Below are positions 1 through 8,320 of a stretch of 64,000 nt of DNA, piece after piece; within the stretch, counting starts at the first letter, position 1, and every line of letters starts with the position of its first letter. The translations under genes and the position numbers were made by a program. Origin of the DNA: Ferrovum myxofaciens (lineage in GTDB: Bacteria > Pseudomonadota > Gammaproteobacteria > Burkholderiales > Ferrovaceae); contig NZ_JPOQ01000008.1 in the NCBI RefSeq assembly GCF_000735045.1, positions 62,001 to 126,000 of the forward strand, written 5' to 3'. The notes beneath the pieces were generated by a model, which saw nothing but the letters and a program-made list of their open reading frames with translations, made no database searches and had not been told where the DNA came from.

Positions 1-99
1 ATTCAACGCCGCCAGTACAATCAGCACGACAACACCGGCGATTGCCAGAATGGCTCCGACGAGATGTGTCAAAGTGTTGAACTTCTCCCCGGAGTACAT
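1..99 (-). CDS. trhA: TrhA / hemolysin III family membrane protein, N-terminal part only
   Basis: The gene runs off the left edge, so only the first 33 codons are visible. They read MYSGEKFNTLTHLVGAILAI followed by a hydrophobic stretch, which is the characteristic start of the TrhA/hemolysin III (PAQR-like) family: a short GE(K/R)FNTLTHL motif leading into the first of seven membrane helices. Family members sit in the inner membrane and are linked to membrane-energy or lipid homeostasis; the old hemolysin name is doubtful for most of them. The ATG lies 4 bases after the stop of the upstream small gene, so the two are probably co-transcribed. The ribosome site is weak (a GGA about 11 bases upstream). 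Family assignment rests on the N-terminus alone. Confidence 0.75.
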   Translation of the reverse strand, partial: MYSGEKFNTLTHLVGAILAIAGVVVLIVLAALN

Positions 100-103
100 G
101 TGA

Positions 104-313
104 TTATTTCCGGTCCATCTGGCCCAGGAGATTTTGGTCTGTCAGTGCAACCGGATTCTGTTCCTTTAACGAAGTCTTGGCCATCCAGGTTTCCAGTCGC
201 CCCGGTTTTGCATCAGCATTGGCCGGAATTAGACCACTATTTACCAAAAAGCAACCGCCAATCAATGCAATCCCCATTGTTAACGTCACACCGAATAAAA
301 TACCCTTCAACAT
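104..313 (-). CDS. Short membrane-anchored protein resembling a cytochrome c N-terminus without the haem domain
   Basis: A 69-residue protein whose start is set by AGAGGTGA about 5 bases before the ATG. Residues 4-26 are hydrophobic (signal anchor), followed by GLIPANADAKPGRLETWMAK and then a segment with NPVALTDQNLL. In class I cytochromes c of proteobacteria a very similar anchor and linker (GL.P..AD..P...E, then NP....EN...G) leads directly into the CxxCH haem site. Here the frame stops right after this linker, and no CxxCH follows on either side. It is either a decayed cytochrome c gene or a natural heme-less remnant that has kept a good ribosome site. A cysteine at position 25 could also be read as a weak lipobox. 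The trhA start follows 4 bases later. Confidence 0.55.
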   Translation of the reverse strand: MLKGILFGVTLTMGIALIGGCFLVNSGLIPANADAKPGRLETWMAKTSLKEQNPVALTDQNLLGQMDRK

Positions 314-404
314 AACATCACCTCTCAATGGCAAGTTGGGGTTAGGCAAGAAACAATTTTCTTTCCCGGAAAATTTCGACAATCTGAATGCTGGCGACAT
401 CGCC

Positions 405-426
405 GCCCTGCATGTTTGAGCAGGGC
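405..426. repeat. Short inverted repeat in the gap between tRNA-Ser and the small membrane protein
   Basis: GCCCTGC and GCAGGGC are separated by 8 bases. No T-run follows on either strand, so it is not a clear terminator. It lies in the 236-base gap (314-549) in which no convincing gene was seen; it may be part of the 5' leader of the downstream small gene or the trailer of the tRNA transcript. Confidence 0.3.
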
Positions 427-549
427 AAGTAAATAGTCGGACAAGCCTATTTGCTCACCACCGACCCGCATATTGAGCCAATACTCGGAATTGGTGATTC
501 ACCTGACTTTGAAACCATGAGCGCACTGCACAAACAACCCTTTGATTTA

Positions 550-637
550 TGGCGGAAGCGGTGAGATTCGAACTCACGGATGGTTTCCCATCGCTGGTTT
601 TCAAGACCAGTGCCTTAAACCGCTCGGCCACGCTTCC
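550..637 (-). tRNA. tRNA-Ser (UGA anticodon)
   Basis: An 88-base cloverleaf read on the minus strand starts GGAAGCG and ends CGCTTCCGCCA, so CCA is encoded. The anticodon arm has stem CTGGT/ACCAG around loop CTTGAAA, giving anticodon TGA. The long variable arm (GCGATGGGAAACCATC) and the GTTCGAATC T-loop are typical of serine tRNAs. It reads serine UCN codons. No other tRNA is adjacent. Confidence 0.97.
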
Positions 638-645
638 GTTGGTTG

Positions 646-680
646 AAGACGAACCCGTGAGGAAACGGGTTCGTCTTTTT
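646..680 (+). terminator. Terminator-like hairpin with plus-strand T-run
   Basis: A perfect 13-base-pair stem (AAGACGAACCCGT / ACGGGTTCGTCTT) with a 6-base loop is followed on the plus strand by T-rich sequence ending at 680. It has the form of a rho-independent terminator for plus-strand transcription, but no plus-strand gene was found before it. It lies 8 bases upstream of tRNA-Ser on the other strand and before the leader of the Bax-inhibitor family gene. It may end antisense transcription or attenuate an upstream plus-strand transcript. Confidence 0.6.
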
Positions 681-692
681 AGAGTGCGTTAG

Positions 693-850
693 GATACCAC
701 GCTCCTCCCCCACTTGTGGTATCTTTACCCCGTCCCCATCTAACGGACAGGAAGAACGGAGCAGGAATGGATCTTGCAACTTCTCCTCTCCAGCGTTGTC
801 TTAGTGGGGCGAGCCCTGTGTACAGGGTATTACTGAAGGAGTCTGATACC
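693..850 (+). promoter_or_regulatory. Possible structured 5' leader of the Bax-inhibitor-1 family gene
   Basis: About 160 bases before the ATG contain GATACCAC (693-700) and its complement GTGGTATC (716-723). A second GATACC (845-850) directly precedes the start codon and could pair with the same GGTATC. A compact palindrome CCCTGTGTACAGGG lies in between. This allows mutually exclusive pairings, one of which would involve the bases between ribosome site and start. No known riboswitch class was recognised; the yybP-ykoY core motif was looked for and is absent. Repeats of 6 to 8 bases can arise by chance. Confidence 0.25.
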
Positions 851-1540
851 ATGCAACGAGAGTACAACATTTACAATCAAGCGGGCCAACTGGATTCGCT
901 GCAACACCGAGTGCTGCGAAATACTTACTGGTTACTGGGCTTGTCCCTCATTCCAACGGCCGTTGGCGCCCTGGTGGGTCTCAATCTGAGTTTCGCCTTC
1001 ATGGCTGCCAGTCCCATGCTCACCAGTTTGTTGTTTCTGGGGGCCATCTATGGTCTCTTTTACGCCATTGAAGCCAATCGTTACAGTTCCGTCGGAGTCT
1101 ATTTACTTTTGCTCCTGACCTTTGTCATGGGCGTCATGCTGGGGCCTTTGCTTCAATTCACCCTGGCTTTCCGTAATGGAGCCCAACTGGTCTCCCTGGC
1201 CGCCGGAGGCACTGCTGCCGTGTTCTTCACCTTGTCGGCCGTGGCCAGCACCACCAAACGCAACTTCACCGGCATGGCCCAGTTTCTGGCCGTGGGGGCC
1301 GTGGTCTTGATGGTGGCCGTGATCGCCAATATCTTTTTGCACTTGCCTCTCTTCCAGGTAGTGCTATGTGGCGCGTTCATGATCTTCTCTTCGTTGATGA
1401 TCCTGTTCAATATCAGCGCCATCGTTCATGGAGGAGAAACCAATTACATCACTGCAACTCTGAGCCTGTACGTCAACATCTACAATATATTTGTCAGCCT
1501 CTTGCAATTGCTGGGAATATTTGGCGGTGATCGTCGCTAA
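851..1540 (+). CDS. Bax inhibitor-1 / YccA-YbhL family inner membrane protein
   Basis: A 229-residue protein starting MQREYNIYNQAG, with GAAGGAG 10 bases before the ATG deciding this start over one 45 codons upstream. About residues 25-225 form seven hydrophobic segments, the layout of the BI-1 (UPF0005) family. The family includes bacterial YetJ, a pH-sensitive calcium leak channel, and YccA, an FtsH substrate and modulator. The order of hydrophobic segments and the pattern GLSLIPTAVGALVG near the first helix fit the YccA/YbhL branch. The gene stands alone, with a terminator directly after its stop. The physiological substrate cannot be told from sequence. Confidence 0.85.
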   Translation: MQREYNIYNQAGQLDSLQHRVLRNTYWLLGLSLIPTAVGALVGLNLSFAFMAASPMLTSLLFLGAIYGLFYAIEANRYSSVGVYLLLLLTFVMGVMLGPLLQFTLAFRNGAQLVSLAAGGTAAVFFTLSAVASTTKRNFTGMAQFLAVGAVVLMVAVIANIFLHLPLFQVVLCGAFMIFSSLMILFNISAIVHGGETNYITATLSLYVNIYNIFVSLLQLLGIFGGDRR

Positions 1541-1558
1541 TCCATAGTTCTTCCGATA

Positions 1559-1596
1559 AAGCGTAGACCTGTCCCATCAGGTCTACGCTTTTTTTG
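1559..1596 (+). terminator. Rho-independent terminator
   Basis: Stem AAGCGTAGACCTG / CAGGTCTACGCTT (13 pairs) with loop TCCCAT is followed by a plus-strand run of T. It ends the BI-1 family gene and sits between convergent genes, so it may also stop transcription coming from rlmD. Confidence 0.9.
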
Positions 1597-1600
1597 TTTG

Positions 1601-2905
1601 TCACTCCCGATCGAACAAGGCAAGAGATTCCACGTGGGCGGTATGAGGAAACATGTTGAATACCCCTGCCCCCTTCAGTCGATACCCCTTCTGATGCACC
1701 AGAACGCCAGCATCCCGCGCCAGGGTGGCCGGACTGCAGGAGACGTAAACAATGCGGCGGGGGCCCTCGGTCCCAATGGCCTTGACCAGATCAATGGCCC
1801 CATCCCGGGGTGGATCGATCAACCATTTGTCTTGAACTCCCCAACCCGCCACCGTAGATTCATCCACCTCAAACAAATTAGCAACCTGAAATCGGGTGTT
1901 CTTCTCAAGTCCATTATGCGCAGCATTTTGATAGGCCCGATCCACCAAGACCTGGTTTCCTTCAATCCCCAGGACCTGAGCACCCCGCCGGGCTAACGCC
2001 AAGGAAAAGTTTCCAAGGCCACAGAACAAATCCATCACTCGTTCCTCAGGCTGGGGATCCAGGAGACGCACTGCTTTACCCACCAGCACACGATTGATCT
2101 CGCCGTTCACCTGAGTGAATTCGGTAGGCCCAAAGGGGATTTCCAAGTCAAATTCATCGAGACGATAAGCCAAACCAGGTTGCTCGAGAGGGTAGAAGGG
2201 ATGTGCCGTATCGGGCCGCCCTCTGGTCTGCCACCAGAACTGCACTCCGTGCCGGTCTGCAAAAGCGCGCATTTTTACCTTGTCTTCATCCGTGGGCAAC
2301 TCCAGCAGGCGCAATACCAAGACCAACAGGTCTTCGCTGTGCGCCACTTCGATCTGAGGCAGACATTCCCGCACGGTCAGTTCCATGATCAGATTGCGCA
2401 AGGGAACCAAGAGGGTGGATACGGCAGGCGTGAGAATGGCGCAGGAGTCCATATCCGCCACGAAACTGGAACGTTTCTCATGAAACCCCACCAGCACTCG
2501 CCCTTTCTTAGCCACCCAGCGCACCGTTAAACGCGCCCGCTGACGATATCCCCAATCCGGACCCTGCAAGGGACCCCACAGGCTATCGGGACGAACCTTG
2601 CCAATTCGTGCCAGATTATCCTCGAGAATACGTTGCTTGTAAGCAATTTGCGCCGCGGGATCGGCATGCTGCATGTTGCACCCGCCACAATGGCCAAAGT
2701 GGGGACAACGGGGTTCCGTCCGGCTGGGTCCTGGCACCAAAACTGCACGCAGTTCCGCTTGGTCGAAATGGGATCTGCGCCGCTTGATTTCGGCACGTAC
2801 GGTCTCGCCCGGCAGCGCCCCGTCCACGAAGACCACTTTCCCTTCATGACGGGCGATGCCCTGAGCCTCGTGGTCCAGGCCCTCGATCTGTAAGACTACC
2901 TCCAT
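1601..2905 (-). CDS. rlmD: 23S rRNA (uracil-1939-C5)-methyltransferase RlmD (RumA)
   Basis: A 434-residue SAM-dependent enzyme that makes m5U1939 in 23S rRNA. The N-terminal 60 residues form a TRAM RNA-binding domain (IEGLDHEAQGIAR...GALPGETV). The iron-sulfur cysteines appear as CPHFGHCGGCNMQH near residues 68-81, with a fourth cysteine near residue 156. The Rossmann-fold SAM site VMDLFCGLGNFSLALA lies near residue 290, and the catalytic cysteine is in YVSCSPATLARD near residue 390. Length matches E. coli RlmD (433). AAGGG lies just before the ATG. It is the last gene of a two-gene minus-strand unit with the Nudix gene upstream. Confidence 0.95.
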   Translation of the reverse strand: MEVVLQIEGLDHEAQGIARHEGKVVFVDGALPGETVRAEIKRRRSHFDQAELRAVLVPGPSRTEPRCPHFGHCGGCNMQHADPAAQIAYKQRILEDNLARIGKVRPDSLWGPLQGPDWGYRQRARLTVRWVAKKGRVLVGFHEKRSSFVADMDSCAILTPAVSTLLVPLRNLIMELTVRECLPQIEVAHSEDLLVLVLRLLELPTDEDKVKMRAFADRHGVQFWWQTRGRPDTAHPFYPLEQPGLAYRLDEFDLEIPFGPTEFTQVNGEINRVLVGKAVRLLDPQPEERVMDLFCGLGNFSLALARRGAQVLGIEGNQVLVDRAYQNAAHNGLEKNTRFQVANLFEVDESTVAGWGVQDKWLIDPPRDGAIDLVKAIGTEGPRRIVYVSCSPATLARDAGVLVHQKGYRLKGAGVFNMFPHTAHVESLALFDRE

Positions 2906-2935
2906 CCCTTCTTATCCCTTTATTGCCAAAGCCCC

Positions 2936-3475
2936 TCAAGGGCGTGTCGTTTCGAGATCTACCAGATGCAAGGTACGCTGGCCACGCTGACGATCCTCCA
3001 CAAAATGGGTCAGCGCCTGAGTCACCGTGCGAAAGGCCAAATCAGCCCAGGGAATCTCTGCTTCTTCAAAAAAGCGCACCTCGCTACTTTCCAACGTAAC
3101 GCCATGCTCCGGGCTGTCCATTCGTGCCCGAAAAAGGATATGTACCTGATTATGGGCGGCAATATTGATAACCGACATCAGGTCCTCGATGGTCACCCGG
3201 GCCAGGGATTCCTCAAAGGTTTCGCGCGCCGCGCCCATCTGCAAGGTCTCCCCATTCTCCATAAAACCGGAGGGCATGGTCCAGTAGCCTTCACGGGGTG
3301 CAATGGCCCGTCGACAAAGCAGAATTTTTCTTTCCCAGACCGGAATGGCCCCCACCAGAATTTTTGGGTTGCTGTAGTGGATGGTATGGCAACTGGGACA
3401 AACCTGACGGGGCAAATGATCCCCCTCCGGGACCTGGGTCAAGACTCGCACGCCACAACTGGAACAGTAATTCAT
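2936..3475 (-). CDS. Nudix hydrolase with N-terminal zinc ribbon
   Basis: A 179-residue protein beginning MNYCSSCGVRV. A zinc ribbon is formed by CSSC at the start and CPSC about 25 residues later. The Nudix box reads GFMENGETLQMGAARETFEES, matching Gx5Ex7REUxEExGU except at the final positions. The NudC signature SQPWPFPxS is absent, so NADH pyrophosphatase activity should not be assumed; the substrate is unknown. I chose the ATG at 3475 because homologous proteins begin at the zinc ribbon and GAGGA lies upstream; an in-frame ATG 29 codons earlier is possible. It is transcribed just ahead of rlmD. Confidence 0.85.
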   Translation of the reverse strand: MNYCSSCGVRVLTQVPEGDHLPRQVCPSCHTIHYSNPKILVGAIPVWERKILLCRRAIAPREGYWTMPSGFMENGETLQMGAARETFEESLARVTIEDLMSVINIAAHNQVHILFRARMDSPEHGVTLESSEVRFFEEAEIPWADLAFRTVTQALTHFVEDRQRGQRTLHLVDLETTRP

Positions 3476-3632
3476 GCCAAAGCCATCCTCTTTGAAAATG
3501 GTAGAATGGGAATATCCCGTGCGGACCTGACTTGGATCAAACCGAAAGTCTGAAGTTTTCATACAATGGCCCGTTACCTAACCGCACACCCAACCCACGA
3601 GTAAATCTATGCTCACCCCCCGATTTTAACCC

Positions 3633-4595
3633 ATGCGATCCTTATTAATGACAGTGTTGACACTTTTTTCTCTGGCGGTATTGGCTTGCCGCGCAGAAGC
3701 AGAAGTCGTTGTCGTGCTCAATTCGGGAGAAGGCACCATCACCCGCATCGATCGTCAGACCTATCAACCCATGGATCACTTCTACGTTGGTCGTGAGCCT
3801 CATCATCTGATGAGCTTGCCGGACAACAGTGCCCTCATCGTCGCCAATGCCGTGAGTAATGATCTGGTTTTCCTGAACCCCAAAACGGGCGATATCCTGC
3901 GCCGTCTGACCCGCATCAGTGATCCTTATCAGATCGGCTTCAGCCCCGACAAACATTGGTTCGTCGCCAACTCACTGCGCCTGGATCGAGTGGATGTCTA
4001 TGATGCTCACGATTTCCATCTGGTCAAACGCTTTGAATTGGCCTCCATGCCCAGCCACATGGCCTTCAGCCCAGACAGTTCCACGGTCTTTGTCACTCTG
4101 CAGGGCAGTGATCAATTGGCCGCCATCGACCTCCATGCCCTCAAGGTCAAATGGATCATACCCATTGGAAAAACTCCTGCCGGTGTAATTTTGACCCCCG
4201 ATGGAAAACATCTTCTGGTGGGTATCATGGGACTGAACGAAGTCGCCGTGGTGGATTACAAAACCGCCCAAATCATCAAACATATTCCCGCAGGCAAAGG
4301 CACGCATAACTTCATGCCCGAAGGAGACGGACGCCATATCTTTGTCGGAAATCGTTCCGGAGACACCGTCTCCATCATCGATACCCAGACGCTCACCATC
4401 ACCAAAACCTTTCCCGTACCCGGTGGCCCCGATGACATGGAAGTATCAGCAGATGGCAAGGAACTATGGATCACCAATCGCTGGATTCGTCAGGTCAGCG
4501 TAGTCGACTTGTCCACGGATAAGGTGGTACGCACCATTCCTGTGGGCAAATCGCCCCATGGCATTTTCTTTGAGCATCACGCTGCACGCCAGTAA
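3633..4595 (+). CDS. Secreted YVTN/YncE-type beta-propeller protein
   Basis: A 320-residue protein with a signal peptide of about 22 residues (MRSLLMTVLTLFSLAVLACR, cleavage near AEA). The rest is about seven repeats of roughly 40 residues with the pattern D..T......I.VG..PH......D....V.N, including NRSGDTVSIIDTQT and TNRWIRQVSVVDLSTDKV. This is the periplasmic YVTN beta-propeller architecture, used as a binding scaffold and sometimes as a redox-enzyme partner. Catalytic residues cannot be inferred. It is the first gene of a tight cluster: the deacetylase starts 13 bases after its stop. The ribosome site is weak. Confidence 0.8.
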   Translation: MRSLLMTVLTLFSLAVLACRAEAEVVVVLNSGEGTITRIDRQTYQPMDHFYVGREPHHLMSLPDNSALIVANAVSNDLVFLNPKTGDILRRLTRISDPYQIGFSPDKHWFVANSLRLDRVDVYDAHDFHLVKRFELASMPSHMAFSPDSSTVFVTLQGSDQLAAIDLHALKVKWIIPIGKTPAGVILTPDGKHLLVGIMGLNEVAVVDYKTAQIIKHIPAGKGTHNFMPEGDGRHIFVGNRSGDTVSIIDTQTLTITKTFPVPGGPDDMEVSADGKELWITNRWIRQVSVVDLSTDKVVRTIPVGKSPHGIFFEHHAARQ

Positions 4596-4608
4596 GGATG
4601 ATGCTCTT

Positions 4609-5376
4609 ATGAATCCTTTGGCCCTGCAGTGCGGTATTGCCTTGATCCTGTTGAGCTCCGCAGTGTGGTGCGCGAAGCGGTCCCCAAATACCCCTTCCCC
4701 GGCGTGTCATGGCACCCTGTACCTAACTCTAGACACCGGGTCCATGCAGTCCGCAGAAACCATTGCCACGATTTTGCAGCGACACCAGATCAAGGCTACC
4801 TTTTTCGTGGCCAATGAACCCACCTGGCGCGGAGATCATGCGCTCGATGACAGTTGGCGCGATTTTTGGCGTGCACGGGTACGAGAAGGGAACCATTTCG
4901 GCAATCACACCTGGTTTCATGCCACCCTGGTCAAGGACCTTTCCTCAGGCGACATTCTGACCCGTGGCGGTGACCATGCACCCCGCGAATTCGACAAAGC
5001 AGGGTTCTGTCAAAACCTGCAGCGCGTGAATGAGCGCTTCAAGGTATTGACGGGACAATCCCTGGAACCCATTTGGCGCGCTCCCGGCGGACATCTTACC
5101 CCCAACGCCGCAACCTGGGCCGGGGACTGTGGTTTTCCTCAGCATGTAGGTTGGTCCGCTGCAGGATTTTTGGGAGATGAATTGCCCTCGGAAAAATATC
5201 CCAATCCGCGTTTACTGAACCAGGCCCTGACTCACCTCAAGGATGGCGACATTTTAATGATGCATCTGGGTATTCGCTCGCGCCATGATCCTTTTGTACG
5301 GGTCTTCGAACCTCTGATCACCGGCCTGCAGGCCCGCGGCTTCTGCTTCGCCACCTTGCCCAAATCTACGGAATGA
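4609..5376 (+). CDS. NodB-type polysaccharide deacetylase family protein with an altered metal site
   Basis: A 255-residue exported protein with a hydrophobic N-terminus (residues 3-20) and a NodB homology domain. Motif 1 reads TLDTG instead of the usual TFDDG: the catalytic-base aspartate is kept, but the neighbouring metal-binding aspartate is threonine. Motif 2 is NHTWFH (His-x3-His, metal ligands), motif 3 is WRAPGGH, and the C-terminal ILMMHLG carries the last conserved histidine. The family removes acetyl groups from N-acetylated glycans in the periplasm or cell envelope. I chose the ATG at 4609 because AAGGATG precedes it and it removes the overlap with the propeller gene. Whether it is an active deacetylase or has a different metal geometry is open. 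Confidence 0.8.
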   Translation: MNPLALQCGIALILLSSAVWCAKRSPNTPSPACHGTLYLTLDTGSMQSAETIATILQRHQIKATFFVANEPTWRGDHALDDSWRDFWRARVREGNHFGNHTWFHATLVKDLSSGDILTRGGDHAPREFDKAGFCQNLQRVNERFKVLTGQSLEPIWRAPGGHLTPNAATWAGDCGFPQHVGWSAAGFLGDELPSEKYPNPRLLNQALTHLKDGDILMMHLGIRSRHDPFVRVFEPLITGLQARGFCFATLPKSTE

Positions 5377-5391
5377 GCGTAAACGCGTACC

Positions 5392-6357
5392 ATGATGACC
5401 TGGTTTGAAACTTTCATGAACGGATTTACGCTGACCCAGGCCTGGGTCTTTGAACATTGCGTCAATCCTCTGCTCCCCCCTCTAGGCTTGCTGGCCTATC
5501 AGGAGGAGGCTTTCGATGCCACGGAGTTTGCTCTGGTGGGTATGGGAGAAATTGCTCTCCTGATCCTGTTTTTTCGTCCGCTTGAAGCGCTTTTTCCTGC
5601 TGAACGCTGGTCTGGACGGCGTGGGGTGCGCGTGGACATCCTCTATACCCTTCTTCACCGTCTGGGTTTCATTCCTCTTGTGATGTTCGTTCTGATGTGG
5701 CCCCTCACCTTCAAGCTGGATGCCTGGTTACGATTCCATGGATTTATCCCCTATACCCTGGAAGACCTCATCCCTGCCTTGGAAAACCACCCACTCCCCA
5801 CCTTTTTTGCCTACCTCGTCATCATTGACTTTTTTTCCTACTGGTTGCACCGCTTCCAGCATCGACTGGAATGGTGGTGGGCGCTGCATGGCGTCCATCA
5901 CAGTCAACAAACCATGAGTTACTGGTCCGACGACCGTACCCACCTTCTGGATGATGTGTTCACCGCAACATTTTTCTCCCTGCTCAGTTTGGTCATCGGC
6001 GTAGAACCCGGTCAGTTCATCCTGCTCATGATGATCCCCCGCGTTCTGCAAAGTCTGGCTCATGCCAACATTGCCTGGCGCTTCGGCCCCTTTGAGCGTT
6101 GTTTGGTCAGTCCCCATTACCATCGCTATCACCACGGGGTGGGTACAGGCAGTAATAGTGGTCAATTGAGTTGCAATTTTGCCGTACTCTTCCCGATATG
6201 GGACATTCTGTTCGGAACTGCCAATTTTTCAAGGGAGACGCCGCCCACAGGCATTGCAGATCAGCAAGAGGGACGGAACTATGGCAGTGGGTTTTGGGCT
6301 CAGCAACGATTGGGCTGTCAACGACTCTGGTCAGCCCTGACCCTGGGGAAAGCCTGA
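5392..6357 (+). CDS. Fatty acid hydroxylase / sterol desaturase superfamily membrane protein
   Basis: A 321-residue membrane protein with hydrophobic segments at about residues 48-65, 90-108, 138-152 and 190-220. The di-iron histidine clusters of the superfamily are present: HRFQH (153-157), HGVHH (166-170) and HYHRYHH (242-248). These enzymes use O2 to hydroxylate or desaturate lipid chains or head groups; the substrate is unknown. The start is one of two consecutive ATG codons without a strong ribosome site, 15 bases after the deacetylase stop, which suggests translational coupling. OlsE, which modifies ornithine lipids, belongs to the same superfamily, but nothing here proves that link. 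Confidence 0.85.
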   Translation: MMTWFETFMNGFTLTQAWVFEHCVNPLLPPLGLLAYQEEAFDATEFALVGMGEIALLILFFRPLEALFPAERWSGRRGVRVDILYTLLHRLGFIPLVMFVLMWPLTFKLDAWLRFHGFIPYTLEDLIPALENHPLPTFFAYLVIIDFFSYWLHRFQHRLEWWWALHGVHHSQQTMSYWSDDRTHLLDDVFTATFFSLLSLVIGVEPGQFILLMMIPRVLQSLAHANIAWRFGPFERCLVSPHYHRYHHGVGTGSNSGQLSCNFAVLFPIWDILFGTANFSRETPPTGIADQQEGRNYGSGFWAQQRLGCQRLWSALTLGKA

Positions 6358-6378
6358 ACTTTCCCCAGGAAGCAGTAC

Positions 6379-8271
6379 TTAGTTGAGAATCAACTGGTTG
6401 AGACGTTTGACGAATTGAGCGGGGTCTTCCAACTGCCCGCCTTCGGCCAGCAAAGACTGGTCAAAAAGCAATTGGCTCCAGTCTGCAATACGCTGTTGAT
6501 CTGTTTCCAATTTGAGACGCAGAATCAAACGGTGATCGGGGTTGATCTCAAGGATGGGCTTGGAGGTGGGCACTGACTGGCCTACGGATTTCAGAAAACG
6601 GGCCATGTTACCCGACAGATCGCCCTCTTCCACCACCAGACAGGCGGGAGATTCGGTCAACCGCTGGCTGACGCGAACGCTCTTGACCTGTTCACCCAAC
6701 GCCCCCTGCATGGCCTCCAGCAAAGGTTTCAGAGTTTCAGAATCCGAGGTTTCCAGCTTGGGCTTTTCGACCCCCAATTTGGTCAGATCCAGATCTCCCT
6801 TGGCCACGGAATGAAGTTGCTTCTCTTCAAAACTTTCCAGATGGGAAACGACCCACTCATCCACGCGATCAGACAGGAGAAGTACTTCAATCCCACGGGA
6901 ACGGAAAATTTCAAGATGCGGGCTATTCTTGGCTGCCGCAAAACTTTCTGCCGTCACATAGTAAATGGTATCCTGCCCGTCTTTCATGCGCCCAATATAG
7001 TCCTTGAGCGACTCGGTTTGATCGGATTTGTCCGTGTGGGTGGTAGAAAAACGCAGCAATCCCGCCCATTTTTCACGGTTGGCATATTCCTCGCCCGCTC
7101 CCTCCTTGAAGGCACGTCCGAACTCATTCCAGAACTTTTGATATTTCTCTTTCTGGTTTTCTGCCAGATCTTCAAGCAACCCCAGTACCTTGCGCGTACA
7201 ACCGGCACGGATCGTATCGATATCCTTGGATTCCTGCAGGATTTCACGGGACACATTGAGGGGCAGATCTGCCGAATCAATCACCCCACGCACAAAGCGC
7301 AGATATTGAGGCACCAGTTTCTTGGCGTCCTCCATGATAAAAACGCGTCGCACATACAACTTGATTCCGTGACGAGGTTCGCGTTCCCACAGATCGAAGG
7401 GGGCACGGGCCGGAATATAGAGTAATTCCGTGTATTCCTGTTTGCCCTCCACCCGCGCATGACTCCAGGCCAAAGGAGCCTCGAAGTCGTGGGAAACGTG
7501 CTTGTAAAACTCTTGATACTGCTCTTCCGTGATTTCATTCTTGGGACGGGCCCACAGCGCATTGGCCTGATTAAGAGTTTCTTCCTCCGGTTCGTTGATG
7601 ACCTTTTCCTCTCCTTCCTGAGGAGGAACAGGGTCTTTTTTCATGCGAATCGGCAACTGGATATGGTCGGAGTAGCGACGCACGATACCACGCAATTTCC
7701 AGGCATCGAGAAACCCTTCTTCTCCTTCCTTGAGGTGCAGCGTCACCGTAGTCCCGCGCGTTGGAACTTCCAAGGTTTCAATGGAGAAAGAACCATCTCC
7801 CGAAGATTCCCACTGTACGCCCTCCGACTCTGATGCTCCGGCCCGACGGGTGGTCAAAGTAACCTTATCCGCAACGATGAATGAAGAATAGAAACCAACC
7901 CCGAACTGCCCGATCAGCGCAGAATCCTTGGCCTGATCGCCCGACAGTTTGCCCAGAAATTCCTTGGTTCCGGAACGCGCAATGGTCCCGATGTTACTGA
8001 TCACTTCTTCCCGCGACATCCCCACCCCATTATCCCGGATGGTCAATGTACGAGCTTCCTTATCGATTTCCAGATGGACCGCCAGGTCGGGATCCCCCTC
8101 CAGAAGTGTCGCGTTTTGAATGGCCTCGAAACGCAGTTTGTCACAGGCATCGGAGGCATTGGAAATCAATTCACGTAAAAATATTTCCTTGTTGCTGTAC
8201 AGTGAATGAATCATCAACTGCAGTAACTGTTTGACTTCGGTCTGAAAATTCAGGGATTCCTTATGGCTCAT
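6379..8271 (-). CDS. htpG: Chaperone HtpG (bacterial Hsp90)
   Basis: A 630-residue ATP-dependent cytosolic chaperone, close to the E. coli length (624). The N-terminal GHKL ATPase domain shows [17 protein letters not shown] (Asn and Glu for Mg-ATP), DNGVGM and [15 protein letters not shown]. The middle domain has the catalytic loop region [20 protein letters not shown] and LNVSREILQ. The C-terminal dimer domain ends IDQLILN-like (KRLNQLILN). A sigma32-like promoter lies 50 to 77 bases before the ATG. The gene appears to be monocistronic, facing the fatty acid hydroxylase gene with only 21 bases between the stop codons. Confidence 0.98.
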   Translation of the reverse strand: MSHKESLNFQTEVKQLLQLMIHSLYSNKEIFLRELISNASDACDKLRFEAIQNATLLEGDPDLAVHLEIDKEARTLTIRDNGVGMSREEVISNIGTIARSGTKEFLGKLSGDQAKDSALIGQFGVGFYSSFIVADKVTLTTRRAGASESEGVQWESSGDGSFSIETLEVPTRGTTVTLHLKEGEEGFLDAWKLRGIVRRYSDHIQLPIRMKKDPVPPQEGEEKVINEPEEETLNQANALWARPKNEITEEQYQEFYKHVSHDFEAPLAWSHARVEGKQEYTELLYIPARAPFDLWEREPRHGIKLYVRRVFIMEDAKKLVPQYLRFVRGVIDSADLPLNVSREILQESKDIDTIRAGCTRKVLGLLEDLAENQKEKYQKFWNEFGRAFKEGAGEEYANREKWAGLLRFSTTHTDKSDQTESLKDYIGRMKDGQDTIYYVTAESFAAAKNSPHLEIFRSRGIEVLLLSDRVDEWVVSHLESFEEKQLHSVAKGDLDLTKLGVEKPKLETSDSETLKPLLEAMQGALGEQVKSVRVSQRLTESPACLVVEEGDLSGNMARFLKSVGQSVPTSKPILEINPDHRLILRLKLETDQQRIADWSQLLFDQSLLAEGGQLEDPAQFVKRLNQLILN

Positions 8272-8320
8272 GGTGTCATCACATCCGTGGGTTTGAACGA
8301 AAAATACAGCGATGACCCTG

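Noticed and set aside
2936-3475. NADH pyrophosphatase NudC
   Set aside because: Zinc ribbon and Nudix box are present, but the SQPWPFPxS motif that defines NudC is absent.
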